Of a stretch of 64,000 nt of DNA, positions 52,700 through 61,850 are shown one piece after another (positions within the stretch are counted from its first letter, which is position 1; the number at the start of each line of letters is the position of its first letter). The notes under the pieces are model-generated. The model did not search any database and had not been told where the DNA came from. It saw only the letters and a list, made by a program, of their open reading frames with translations. The DNA is from Neptunitalea lumnitzerae (GTDB taxonomy: Bacteria > Bacteroidota > Bacteroidia > Flavobacteriales > Flavobacteriaceae), in contig NZ_BRVO01000001.1 in NCBI RefSeq assembly GCF_027924185.1, positions 558,001 to 622,000 on the forward strand. Reading direction: 5' to 3'. The position numbers and the translations under genes were made by a program.

Positions 52700-53384
52700 C
52701 ATACATTTCAATTACAAAATTATCATTCTTTCATAGCATATCAATTTCTAATCAAAACTATTTTCATTTTCTTAAACACATTTGTTATCAACATATATTA
52801 TATATCTCTTTTTTTCTTTCTTTAAAATTTTAAAAATAATTGTGATTATAATGGTGTGTTAATAGCGGTATATTTTTTTTAATAAATGTTTTTTTTTTCT
52901 GTTATTAAAAGTACTTCTACAGTAATTAACATTAAATTTACATTCTAAACGTTTAATTTTCAATTGCTTTTTAACCTTTATCAACAACTGTTTATAATTA
53001 TTAACAGGGCTAAATTTTTAATATTTTTAGGTGTTGATAGCTGTTAATAATGGTTGTTGACATTGATGATAACTTTGGATAAATATTTAAAAAATTTACT
53101 TGACAAATTCAAAATAGTTTACAATAGGAATATATTCAGTTAACATCAAAATAATTTTAGTAGTTTTTTACAACTAGTTTTCAACAATTCATGTAAAGTT
53201 ATAACTAATTGAATTTTAAGTAATTGTAAAAAGAAATTTTATCAGTTGTTTATAACCATTTAATTGGTTGATTTATAAAGTGCTAAACTGTGTATAACTA
53301 CATTTTAATGTGGTTCAATATAAATATAAGCCCAAGGTATTTTGTAAATTTGTATCGGTACTAATCAATTTAAATATAAATATT
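52700..53384. other. Candidate chromosomal origin of replication (oriC)
   Basis: This 685 bp stretch has no gene. DnaA-box-like 9-mers (consensus TTATCCACA) are: TTATCAACA at 52785 and 52978, TTATTAACA at 52998, TTTTCAACA at 53178, and on the minus strand CTATCAACA at 53032, TTATCCAAA at 53074 and TTATACACA at 53289. A poly-T/A-rich part at 52861-52912 could serve as the unwinding element. Gene direction changes from mainly minus (rnr and earlier) to plus (rpiB onward) here. Position next to rnr and rpiB, and the parS cluster 15.6 kb away, support it. No experiment or skew calculation was possible. Confidence 0.6.
53345..53352 (+). promoter_or_regulatory. -7 box of rpiB
   Basis: TAAATTTG matches TAnnTTTG, 32 bp before the rpiB ATG. 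Confidence 0.4.
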
Positions 53385-53813
53385 ATGAAAATTGCTATAG
53401 GTAATGATCATGCAGGTCCTGAATATAAGAAGGCAATTGTTGATTATCTTACATCTGAGAACATTGAGGTTACTAATTACGGAACCGATACTGCTGATAG
53501 TGTGGACTATGCAGATTTTGGTCATCCTGTTGCTACCGATGTGGAAACAGGTGCTGTAGATTTTGGTATTGTAATTTGTGGTAGTGGTAATGGTATTTCT
53601 ATGACTGTTAATAAACATGCTGGGATACGTGCTGCTTTGTGTTGGACCAAAGAGATTGCCGAGCTGGCACGCCAACATAACGATGCCAACATATTAAGCA
53701 TACCAGCACGTTATACCTCTATACAACAAGCAGTTGAAATGGTTAAGACCTTTTTAAATACTGAGTTTGAAGGTGGCAGACATGCTACTAGAATTGCTAA
53801 AATACCTTGTTAA
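53385..53813 (+). CDS. rpiB: Ribose-5-phosphate isomerase B
   Basis: A 142-residue enzyme interconverting ribose-5-phosphate and ribulose-5-phosphate in the pentose-phosphate pathway. The start at ATG 53385 (MKIAIGNDHAG) fits the family; an upstream in-frame extension is not conserved. D8 and H9 in GNDHAG and the catalytic C65 in ICGSGNGISMTVNK are present. It precedes the Fur-family gene by 3 bp, so both probably share a transcript. Confidence 0.94.
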   Translation: MKIAIGNDHAGPEYKKAIVDYLTSENIEVTNYGTDTADSVDYADFGHPVATDVETGAVDFGIVICGSGNGISMTVNKHAGIRAALCWTKEIAELARQHNDANILSIPARYTSIQQAVEMVKTFLNTEFEGGRHATRIAKIPC

Positions 53814-53816
53814 TAA

Positions 53817-54236
53817 ATGGCTTTACAGAAAGAAGAACTTTTTCTAAAAAATAAGAACATAAAACCTACTGCAATGCGTTTACTCGTGTTGCAGTATTTG
53901 TTTTCATGTGAAGAGGCTGTTTCTTTAAATCAGGTTGAAGAGGCGCTACCTAACGCCGATAAATCTACCATTTTCAGAAGCTTAAAAACGTTTGAAGAGT
54001 TTGGTGTAGTACATAGTATAAGGGAGGCTACCCTTACTAAATATGCATTGTGCAAAACTTGTACTGCAGAGGTTCATACAGATAAACATCCTCATTTTCA
54101 TTGTAATAAGTGCGATAGTACCATTTGTTTAAGCCATATTTTATTACCTCAAATTCAACTTCCGGAACATTTTAAATTGCAAGAACAAGAATATCTTATT
54201 CATGGTATTTGTGATAAATGCAATGCAATTGCATAA
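53817..54236 (+). CDS. Fur-family metalloregulator
   Basis: A 139-residue metal-sensing repressor. An N-terminal winged helix (about residues 1-75, with ADKSTIFRSLKTFEEFGVV) is followed by a metal-binding dimer domain. Three CxxC pairs (C79/C82, C96/C99, C132/C135) and a histidine cluster (H87, H91, H93, H95) bind metals. Its placement directly before a CDF zinc exporter and after rpiB (3 bp) suggests zinc sensing (Zur-like), but Fur or PerR are not excluded. Confidence 0.85.
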   Translation: MALQKEELFLKNKNIKPTAMRLLVLQYLFSCEEAVSLNQVEEALPNADKSTIFRSLKTFEEFGVVHSIREATLTKYALCKTCTAEVHTDKHPHFHCNKCDSTICLSHILLPQIQLPEHFKLQEQEYLIHGICDKCNAIA

Positions 54237-54245
54237 CCTTTGATG

Positions 54246-54253
54246 TACCTTTG
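54246..54253 (+). promoter_or_regulatory. -7 box of CDF gene
   Basis: TACCTTTG matches TAnnTTTG, 62 bp before the ATG at 54315. Confidence 0.45.
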
Positions 54254-54314
54254 TAACGTTAATGCTTTTGGTTAGTACCTTAAGCAAGCTATAATAAAGA
54301 AAAGGTTACATAGT

Positions 54315-55244
54315 ATGTCTCATAATCACCACCACCACGGTATAGGTCATCATCATCATCATGAGCATGATCTTCATGGAAAAAATTTAATGATTTCTAT
54401 TTTATTAAACATACTTATTACAGTATCTCAAGTAATAGGTGGGTTAATATCTGGTAGTTTATCGTTAATTTCAGATGCGTTGCACAACTTTAGTGATGTA
54501 GTATCATTAATTATCAGTTATGTAGCTAGAAGATTGTCTAAACGGAAAGCCTCTAATAACCGTACTTTTGGTTATAAGAGAGCTGAAATAATGGCGGCTT
54601 TTGTAAATGCTGCTACCTTAATTTTAGTGGCTATTTATTTGGTAAAGGAAGCTATAGAACGTTTTGTAGAACCAGTACCTATTAAATCTGGTATTGTAAT
54701 ATGGATGGCAGTTTTAGGAATTGCCGCAAATGGCTTTAGTGTACTGTTATTAAAAGAATCTTCTAAAGGTAATATGAATATGAAGTCGGCTTATATTCAT
54801 TTATTAACAGATATGCTTGCTAGTGTAGCAGTACTTATTGGTGGCTTGGTAATGAAGTATTTTGAAGTATATTGGATAGATAGCGTATTAACTTTTGCCA
54901 TAGCCATATACTTAATTTTTGTAGGATGGGATTTATTAAAAAATGCTACCAAAATTTTAATGCTCTTTACTCCAGATGAAATAGATATTAAAGAATTGGT
55001 ACGTGAAGTACATAAAATAGAAGGTGTTAAAAAGTTACATCATATTCATGTATGGCATTTGAATGAAGATGAATTACACCTAGAAGCTCATTTAGATTGT
55101 GATGAGAATATAACACTATTAGAATTTGATACCTTACTTCATAAAATAGAAGCTGTTTTAGATGATAAGTTTGGTATTAACCATATTAATATTCAACCAG
55201 AGTATAAAAAGGAAGATATCAAAGATTTTATTGTACAAGATTAA
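54315..55244 (+). CDS. CDF-family zinc/cation exporter
   Basis: A 309-residue cation diffusion facilitator. The N-terminus is histidine-rich (HNHHHHGIGHHHHHEH), then six membrane helices. The metal site is seen in SDALHNFSD and HLLTD (an HD-HD pattern typical of zinc transporters), and a cytoplasmic C-terminal domain is about 210-309 (HHIHVWHLNEDELHLEAHL). It should export zinc by proton exchange. It lies just behind the Fur-family gene, so the pair may form a metal homeostasis unit. Confidence 0.9.
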   Translation: MSHNHHHHGIGHHHHHEHDLHGKNLMISILLNILITVSQVIGGLISGSLSLISDALHNFSDVVSLIISYVARRLSKRKASNNRTFGYKRAEIMAAFVNAATLILVAIYLVKEAIERFVEPVPIKSGIVIWMAVLGIAANGFSVLLLKESSKGNMNMKSAYIHLLTDMLASVAVLIGGLVMKYFEVYWIDSVLTFAIAIYLIFVGWDLLKNATKILMLFTPDEIDIKELVREVHKIEGVKKLHHIHVWHLNEDELHLEAHLDCDENITLLEFDTLLHKIEAVLDDKFGINHINIQPEYKKEDIKDFIVQD

Positions 55245-55268
55245 GTATTTTAGCCCTAAATAAGAGTT

Positions 55269-55712
55269 ATGAACATCTATATTAAATCTTTTGAAGAGCT
55301 TACAATTCATGAGCTTTATGACCTTTTAAGACTGCGTAGCGAAGTTTTTGTAGTAGAGCAAGATTGTGTGTATCAAGATATAGACGAAAAGGATCAAAAG
55401 GCTTTTCACTTACTAGGTGTTAAAGAAGGTAAAGTGATTGCCTATACACGAATATTTAAACCTGGCGATTATTTTGAAAATGCTAGTATTGGTAGAGTTG
55501 TAGTACAACAAAACCAACGTACTTATGGGTACGGACACGATATTATGAAAGCGTCACTAACGTTTATTTTAAACTCGTTACACGAGAAAAAAGTAAAAAT
55601 TTCTGCCCAAGAATATTTAAAAAAATTCTACCAATCTCATGGCTTTACCCAAGTAGGAGAAGGTTATTTAGAAGATGGAATTCCGCATATAGGAATGATA
55701 TATGAGCCATAA
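55269..55712 (+). CDS. GNAT acetyltransferase (ElaA-like)
   Basis: A 147-residue N-acetyltransferase of the ElaA type. The beginning LHELYDLLRLRSEVFVVEQDC-like stretch (RLRSEVFVVEQDCVYQD, residues 22-38), the acetyl-CoA loop IGRVVVQQNQRTYGYGHDIM and the C-terminal FYQSHGFTQVGEGYLEDGIPH are the family pattern. The substrate is not known. It follows the CDF gene by 24 bp. Confidence 0.88.
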   Translation: MNIYIKSFEELTIHELYDLLRLRSEVFVVEQDCVYQDIDEKDQKAFHLLGVKEGKVIAYTRIFKPGDYFENASIGRVVVQQNQRTYGYGHDIMKASLTFILNSLHEKKVKISAQEYLKKFYQSHGFTQVGEGYLEDGIPHIGMIYEP

Positions 55713-55845
55713 GTATCACTATAAAAGTAACTCACTTACTATATACTACCTTTAAACCTAACATTTATCATACCCACCATTATTGTATTGGTATAAACTG
55801 TAACATTTCATAATTTTCTCAATCTTTAAAAGAAAGAAAATTACT

Positions 55846-58233
55846 ATGAAAAAAATTTATATCTTACTCTTTTTATTTGTAAGTACTACAGTTATATATG
55901 GTCAAAAATCAGTTCTGAAAGGTACCATATTAGCCAAACAAACCAATGAAACTATACCCTATGCAGAGATAGCTCTGTTAAAAATTTCTACCGCTGATAC
56001 GTTAAACTTAGGAACCATTACAGATGATAACGGATTTTTTGTTTTAGAGAGTGTACCATATGGTACCTACCAATTAACTGCTAATTTTATGGGCTTTAGT
56101 AGTTTACAAAAGGAGGTAGTAGTTAATAGTAAGCAGACAGATTTAGGAATATTGTATTTAGAAGAACGTTTAGAAAATTTAGAAGAAGTAGTTGTAACAT
56201 CTTCTAAAGCAGCTATAGAATATAAGGTAGACAGACAGGTTATTAATGCTTCTAGTTTTCCGCAGGCCAGCATAGCGGTAGATTTACTTAAAAATGTACC
56301 TTCTATTCAAATAGATATTAACGGAGAAGTAACTTACCGCGGAGATGGTACTTTTAAGGTTTACATAAATGGGCATCCAGTGCCTAATGGCACGCAAAAG
56401 TTGCAACAAATTCCTGCCGATCAAATAGATAAAATAGAGATAATTACTAATCCGTCTGCTGAATTTAGTGCAGAAGGTACTGCAGGTATTATTCAAATTA
56501 TATTAAAAAAAACAAGGCTAGAAGGGTATGCTATTAATGTTACAGGTAGCACTTCTACCCTAGGTTCTTATTTTGGTTTTGCTTCTATAGATAAGAAAAC
56601 TGAAAAAAGTGGGTGGTATATAAATATTAATGGCGGAAAAAGATATTGGAATAAGATTGACTATACCATAGACCAGCAAACCCAAGATAACGGATTGATG
56701 TACCAAACCAATCTTGAAGAATCTCAAGATAACGGTTTTAAACGGTTAGTGGTAGAAGCAGGTTTTAATTATGATATAACCCCGAATGATTATATAGATG
56801 TGGCCTTAAATTATGAGCCTATTAAAAATCAGAATTTTAATTTAAGTGATGGTTGGGTACAGTCAAATACGTACGATGCAGCACATAATCTTGTAGATGA
56901 AGAGTATTATGATTTGGTTAGTAGATATAAAAATAAGTATGGTTATTACGGTGCTGAGGTAGCATATAATCACTTTTTTAACGAGGATAAAAGCCATAAA
57001 TTAACCTTTAATACCGATTTTTCTAATTATGTAAGACCGTACGAAGAGCAATCTGTTGATAGTAAAATATATGCAAATGAAACCGTAAACTTAGGTTCTA
57101 CTAATTATGAGGATAATGAAGTATTATTGGGCGGTAAATTAATTTATGAAGTACCTTTTTCTGAAAATTCTATTTTTAATATTGGTGCCGAGGTTAATTT
57201 AGATGATATACCTGCCATAGGTACAGAAAACGGAACCTATGATGAAAACGGAGCGCTAGTTCCCTTTTCTGATCAGAGATCTGAACAAGTAATTGACTTT
57301 TCAAGAGTAGTGTACGCTGGTTTTTCAAACTTTAGCAGTAAGTTTCATAAGTTTGAATATAAGTTAGGTTTACGATTAGAAAATGAGCATACCACTTCAA
57401 ATTACGCTTATATAGATAATACTAATACAGCACAGTATATACCTGCATCTTATACACGCACAAAGCTTTTTCCTAACATGCATGTGCTTTATAATATGAA
57501 TGATAAAACTCAATTAACGGCTAGTTATAGCCGTAGAATTAGAAGACCTAACTATTTTAGTTTGGTTCCAGTAATTCAGTACAATAGTGTTACCTCTTAT
57601 TACCAAGGCAATGCTAATATAAAACCTACCTATGTAAATGCTTACGAGCTTGCTTATAAAAGAAACTGGACAGATACAGATTACTTAAGTGTACAATTGT
57701 ACCATAGAATGAGTGAAGGTTTACAAAGTTCTTATAATTACAATTTTGGTGATGGTATATTAATAAGTACTCCTGAAAATGTAGGTAATGCATATAGCAC
57801 AGGTGTAGAATTTATGGGAAATATAGCACCTACTAAATGGTGGAAAACTAACCTTAGTATAACGTTGTATAATTATAAATTAAAGGTAGCTTTTAATGAT
57901 CTAGATTATATACAAGAATTTTTTAACTATACCCTTTCTTGGAACAATACATTTACTATAAACGATACGTTTAGTGTACAATCTAATTCTTATTTCTATG
58001 GTGATTATAAAGATGCACAAAGTACTTCTAAGGCTTCTTGGTACACTTCAATAGGCATCAATAAATCGTTTTTAGATGATACTTGGAGTATAAACCTATC
58101 TGGAGACAATATTTTTAATACTAGAGTGTTTAGAACCGTTACTACAGGTACAGATTTTACCAATTATAGTAAAATGGATTTTAGTCCGTATGTAACCCTA
58201 AAAGTGAGTTATACTTTTGATAATCAGCATTAA
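55846..58233 (+). CDS. Outer-membrane beta-barrel protein (TonB-receptor-like)
   Basis: A 795-residue outer-membrane protein. The signal peptide is about 1-19, then a carboxypeptidase-like domain (about 22-110, LKGTILAKQTNETIPYAEI), a plug-like domain (about 120-225, VDLLKNVPSIQIDINGEV), and a large beta barrel with the OMP_b-brl_3 pattern (SLVPVIQYNSVTSYYQGNAN). No TonB box was recognised. It may import a nutrient or act in envelope function. It ends before a hairpin. Confidence 0.85.
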   Translation: MKKIYILLFLFVSTTVIYGQKSVLKGTILAKQTNETIPYAEIALLKISTADTLNLGTITDDNGFFVLESVPYGTYQLTANFMGFSSLQKEVVVNSKQTDLGILYLEERLENLEEVVVTSSKAAIEYKVDRQVINASSFPQASIAVDLLKNVPSIQIDINGEVTYRGDGTFKVYINGHPVPNGTQKLQQIPADQIDKIEIITNPSAEFSAEGTAGIIQIILKKTRLEGYAINVTGSTSTLGSYFGFASIDKKTEKSGWYININGGKRYWNKIDYTIDQQTQDNGLMYQTNLEESQDNGFKRLVVEAGFNYDITPNDYIDVALNYEPIKNQNFNLSDGWVQSNTYDAAHNLVDEEYYDLVSRYKNKYGYYGAEVAYNHFFNEDKSHKLTFNTDFSNYVRPYEEQSVDSKIYANETVNLGSTNYEDNEVLLGGKLIYEVPFSENSIFNIGAEVNLDDIPAIGTENGTYDENGALVPFSDQRSEQVIDFSRVVYAGFSNFSSKFHKFEYKLGLRLENEHTTSNYAYIDNTNTAQYIPASYTRTKLFPNMHVLYNMNDKTQLTASYSRRIRRPNYFSLVPVIQYNSVTSYYQGNANIKPTYVNAYELAYKRNWTDTDYLSVQLYHRMSEGLQSSYNYNFGDGILISTPENVGNAYSTGVEFMGNIAPTKWWKTNLSITLYNYKLKVAFNDLDYIQEFFNYTLSWNNTFTINDTFSVQSNSYFYGDYKDAQSTSKASWYTSIGINKSFLDDTWSINLSGDNIFNTRVFRTVTTGTDFTNYSKMDFSPYVTLKVSYTFDNQH

Positions 58234-58240
58234 AAATAAA

Positions 58241-58270
58241 AAAACACCTGAGCAAAGCCCAGGTGTTAAC
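58241..58270. terminator. Hairpin between the barrel gene and LuxR gene
   Basis: AACACCTG pairs with CAGGTGTT around a nine-base loop, 9 bp after the barrel gene stop. The stronger T-run is on the minus strand, so it may act on transcripts from both sides. Confidence 0.6.
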
Positions 58271-58433
58271 CCTAATTTTTAGTTAGATAAAAGATTTTTT
58301 AACCCCATAAAAAACCCAATCGTATAGCAAATATATTTGTTTCATAAATACCATCAAATACTCAATTTGAGTATTTTTACTCGATAATCGAGATTAAACA
58401 CTGCTATAGTGGTCTTTTAACTGAGTATATAGT

Positions 58434-59213
58434 TTATAGCAAAAAGTTGTCTTTAAAGTATTGAATGGTTTCACCAGTAGACTTAAAATTCATCTTTTTT
58501 AAGAGGTTTCTGCGGTGTTTATCAACCGTATGTGAGCTTATAAATAAAGTATCTCCAATTTCTTTACTTGTTTTACCCAGCGCTAACTGTCTTATAATAT
58601 CAATTTCTCTATTAGTCAGTTTATTTTCAATAGATTTTGATGAGAAATTTTTATAAAATAGTGTTTCGTATCCGTTCTTTTCGTTCAGGTATTTTACAGA
58701 ACCTATAATAGGGTATTCATGCTCAGAACCATTTAAGGTATAGAAAGCAGTGCCTACTATAGGTACATTGTTTTCATCAAATAGTAAAGGCGAAATATGT
58801 TCTAGTATATTTACATAAGTTCCATTTTTCTTCATAATTCTAAAGTTGTAAGAAATAGATATTTTACTTCTTTTCTCTACCGGAACTTTAGTAATTATAA
58901 ACTGCATTAGTTCTTCTGCCGCTTTTAACCAAATAGGAGCATCTGCTAAATGCATTTTAGATAATAGGAATAATATGCTACCATTATCATGCAATTCTTT
59001 AAGGGAGTATCCTAAATTGTGCTCAAAATTTTTACTCATAAATTCAAATTTATGAGCAGGTAAATTCACTAAGGCAAAAAACGATTCTATTGGAGGAACC
59101 ATCTGATCTATTTGCTTCATCCGTTCTACGGATTCGCGAATTTTATCATTAGGTTTAACATCGTATTTTTGAAATAGTTTTGAATAACTATCTATTAATT
59201 CTTTGGTATTCAT
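58434..59213 (-). CDS. PAS-like/LuxR-type transcription regulator
   Basis: A 259-residue regulator. The N-terminal half resembles a PAS domain (FEFMSKNFEHNLGYSLKELH near 57-76). The C-terminal LuxR helix-turn-helix is at about 200-255 with LTNREIDIIRQLALGKTSKE and SSHTVDKHRRNLLKKMNFKS. There is no receiver domain. Its start overlaps the acetyltransferase stop by 1 bp and it is the last gene of the run. Flavobacteria often use such proteins to control surface and stress genes. The signal is unknown. Confidence 0.85.
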   Translation of the reverse strand: MNTKELIDSYSKLFQKYDVKPNDKIRESVERMKQIDQMVPPIESFFALVNLPAHKFEFMSKNFEHNLGYSLKELHDNGSILFLLSKMHLADAPIWLKAAEELMQFIITKVPVEKRSKISISYNFRIMKKNGTYVNILEHISPLLFDENNVPIVGTAFYTLNGSEHEYPIIGSVKYLNEKNGYETLFYKNFSSKSIENKLTNREIDIIRQLALGKTSKEIGDTLFISSHTVDKHRRNLLKKMNFKSTGETIQYFKDNFLL

Positions 59214-59722
59214 TAACTAAGTAAGCTTTTTTCCATAACAAAATCTTCCATTAGATACCCGTTACCTATATTAATATCCTCTTGCTTAGTTACTTTAAAA
59301 GATAATTTTTCATAGGCTGCTATAGCAGCAGTGTTGTACCTGTTTACATTTAATGACAACGTTGTACAAACATTATCTTTAGCAATTTTTTCTATTTCTT
59401 TTATAAGCAGTTTTCCAAATCCAGAACGCTGATATTGTGTTAAAATGTAAATTTTATGAAGTTTAGTACAGTTTGGGTTATTCATATAACCTACCTCAAA
59501 AGATGCAAAGCCAACATTTTTTTGTTGCTGTTGTGCTACCAGAAATCTGCAATTATTTTTAAGCTGATTTTTTAACGCTTCTATGCTGTACATCATGTTC
59601 ATCATATATGCTATTTGTTCATTGCTTAAAATGTTCTTAAACGTTTCTGGCCAAACTTCATGTGCCATTTCGTGTATTAGAGATATGTTATCTTCTAATA
59701 CTTCTTCAATTTCAATATTCAT
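59213..59722 (-). CDS. GNAT acetyltransferase
   Basis: A 169-residue GNAT protein. The N-terminal HEVWPETFKNILSNEQIAYM, the acetyl-CoA-binding YILTQYQRSGFGKLLIKEI near 92-110 (motif QxxGxG/A as QRSGFG), and VNRYNTAAIAAYEKLSF are typical. Substrate unknown. It is 6 bp after the S41 protease gene and overlaps the LuxR gene by 1 bp. Confidence 0.88.
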   Translation of the reverse strand: MNIEIEEVLEDNISLIHEMAHEVWPETFKNILSNEQIAYMMNMMYSIEALKNQLKNNCRFLVAQQQQKNVGFASFEVGYMNNPNCTKLHKIYILTQYQRSGFGKLLIKEIEKIAKDNVCTTLSLNVNRYNTAAIAAYEKLSFKVTKQEDINIGNGYLMEDFVMEKSLLS

Positions 59723-59728
59723 TAGATG

Positions 59729-61351
59729 TTACTGAAGAATAGAATTATATTTAGGGGAATCTTTCAAAAGTTTCGTAGCTATAACTACAGACTCATCATG
59801 AGTTAAGTTATAGGTATACAGACCTTCTTTATAGAAATAATGTTTAATAATATCATTTTCTATAGCATGTCTTATTTCCGTTTTATAAGTGTCTAATGCT
59901 TGTTCTTTATTATTTTCTAACGTAGAAAGAAGGTTCTGGTAAGATATTTTAACATCGTTTCCTAACGCTTCTAGCTCATTCTTAGTAAGTAAGTTTTTAA
60001 GCTTTTTCTCCGTTTCTGTTTCAAAGTTAAAATCACTTTTCAATACAAACCTTTTAAATCTATTATAGTCGCCATCAGAAAATTCAAAGTCGGCAGCACT
60101 TTTTACAGTATTGTTGTAGTAATAGTCATTCACATAGTCAAATATCACATAATCGTTGATTAAAGACTTAGTGAAGTCACTATTTTTCGCTGATGCTACC
60201 TGAATATCGGGCATAATACCACCACCATCATAAACAGTTCTGCCATTTTTGGTTTGAAAAGCATTAAAGTCTTTTTCCTGCGTTCTTACAGCGTTATTGT
60301 TGGCATCTCTATGCCAGTAGTCTAATGCTTGTATACAACGTCCGCTAGGCGTGTAATAACGAGATATGGTTACTTTTAATTGGGTACCGTAAGATAACTT
60401 TAAGGGGCGTTGTACTAAACCTTTACCAAAACTTCTGTCGCCTATAACCACTGCCCTATCTAAATCTTGTAATGCACCCGATACAATTTCACTAGCCGAT
60501 GCACTGCGCCCATTTACTAAAACCACCAACGGAATTTCGGTATCTACAGGTTTTTTCTTGGTCTTATAGGTTTGATTGAACTTTTTAACTTTAGATTGTG
60601 TGGTTACAATAACCTCGTCTTTATCTACAAACAAATTACAAATATCAATGGCTTCTCTTAGTAAACCACCAGGGTTGTTACGTAGGTCTAAAACTAGTTT
60701 ATTAACCCCCTGCCCTTTTAAATCTTCTAAGGCTTCTTTTACTTGTTTAGAGGCTTTGTTATTAAAACGTTCTAAAACAATATAACCGGTGGTTTCATCT
60801 ATTTTTCCGTAAAACGGTACGGCATCAATTTCAATTCCTTGTCGCTTAACCTCGGTAGTAAATTGTTCTCCTTGTCTTTTATAAGTTATTTGTATGGTAG
60901 AGTTGGGAGCTCCTTTAAGTAAGTCACCAGCATTATCATTAAAATCTTTAATTACTATGTCATCAATTTTAACAATTTCATCTCCTGCTTTTAGCCCTGC
61001 TACATCTGCCGGATAGCCTTTATAAGGCTCAATAATAATTAATTTATTCTCAAATGTACGAATACTAGCACCTATTCCGCTGTATTCTCCACTTTGGTTA
61101 ATGCGGTAATTGGCAACATCTTGTTCATTTAAAAAGTTGGTATAAGGGTCAAGATCTTCCAACATACTTTTAATGGCGGTATCCATTAATTCGCCAGGGT
61201 TGGTATCATCTACATAGTTCATATTCAGTTCTTTGAACAGTGTAGTGAAGATCTCAATCTGTTTAGAGATTTCAAAAAAATCGTTTTTAAAAGAGGTACC
61301 TACAAATAATAAAACTACAGCCGCACAGCAGATGATAATCTTCTTCTTCAT
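59729..61351 (-). CDS. S41-family C-terminal processing peptidase
   Basis: A 540-residue periplasmic serine protease. An N-terminal membrane segment or signal (about 5-20) is followed by a PDZ domain (about 85-165, SGIGASIRTFENKLIIIEPY) and the S41 domain. Catalytic residues by alignment are S285 in NGRSASASEI and K310 in SFGKGLVQ. It resembles CtpA/Prc, which process proteins from their C-terminus. It precedes two genes, GNAT and LuxR, in one unit and follows rnpA by 63 bp. Confidence 0.93.
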   Translation of the reverse strand: MKKKIIICCAAVVLLFVGTSFKNDFFEISKQIEIFTTLFKELNMNYVDDTNPGELMDTAIKSMLEDLDPYTNFLNEQDVANYRINQSGEYSGIGASIRTFENKLIIIEPYKGYPADVAGLKAGDEIVKIDDIVIKDFNDNAGDLLKGAPNSTIQITYKRQGEQFTTEVKRQGIEIDAVPFYGKIDETTGYIVLERFNNKASKQVKEALEDLKGQGVNKLVLDLRNNPGGLLREAIDICNLFVDKDEVIVTTQSKVKKFNQTYKTKKKPVDTEIPLVVLVNGRSASASEIVSGALQDLDRAVVIGDRSFGKGLVQRPLKLSYGTQLKVTISRYYTPSGRCIQALDYWHRDANNNAVRTQEKDFNAFQTKNGRTVYDGGGIMPDIQVASAKNSDFTKSLINDYVIFDYVNDYYYNNTVKSAADFEFSDGDYNRFKRFVLKSDFNFETETEKKLKNLLTKNELEALGNDVKISYQNLLSTLENNKEQALDTYKTEIRHAIENDIIKHYFYKEGLYTYNLTHDESVVIATKLLKDSPKYNSILQ

Positions 61352-61414
61352 ACAATTTGGTTTTAGATGTGGGTTCGCTAGCTAATTTATAAAAACTTTC
61401 GGTTTATAATAAGC

Positions 61415-61795
61415 TTAACGCGTAATAAGTTCATTTTGTATAAACTTTTCAAGTAAACCTTGCATTTTATTTTGAATTAAAACAAAATCAGGAATATCTT
61501 TTCCTGTATAAATAAACATAAATGCATAGGTGGTACCTAGCTGTTCTACCAACATAGGTTTTTGCAACCTGTACGCTTCTCTCATGAGTCTTTTAATACG
61601 GTTTCTTGTTACCGCCTTTTTAAAAAATCTTTTTGGAACCGAAACAGCTGCTTGAACTGGTACATCTTTGGTAAGTGAAGTAGAAACGTACACAAGCTTT
61701 AGCGGATACTTAGATACAGATTTTCCTTCAGAAAATAATTTCTGAATGAGAATTTTACTTTTAAGCTTTTCTTCTTTTGGAAAACTGAAATTCAT
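61415..61795 (-). CDS. rnpA: Ribonuclease P protein component
   Basis: A 126-residue basic protein that helps the RNase P RNA trim tRNA 5' ends. The start at ATG 61795 (MNFSFPKEEKLKSKILIQKLF) fits the family; an earlier ATG would add seven residues with no match. The conserved RNA-binding motif RNRIKRLMREAYRL is at about 70-83. rnpA is close to oriC in many bacteria, usually with rpmH, which is not adjacent here. It follows the membrane gene at 61851-62462 by 55 bp. Confidence 0.93.
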   Translation of the reverse strand: MNFSFPKEEKLKSKILIQKLFSEGKSVSKYPLKLVYVSTSLTKDVPVQAAVSVPKRFFKKAVTRNRIKRLMREAYRLQKPMLVEQLGTTYAFMFIYTGKDIPDFVLIQNKMQGLLEKFIQNELITR

Positions 61796-61850
61796 AAATA
61801 TCATTGAGTATGGCAAAAGTAATGAAATACTGCTACCCTACACAACTCTT

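Noticed and set aside
53310-53384. Extended N-terminus of RpiB
   Set aside because: The family begins at MKIAIGNDHAG; the extension covers the promoter box.
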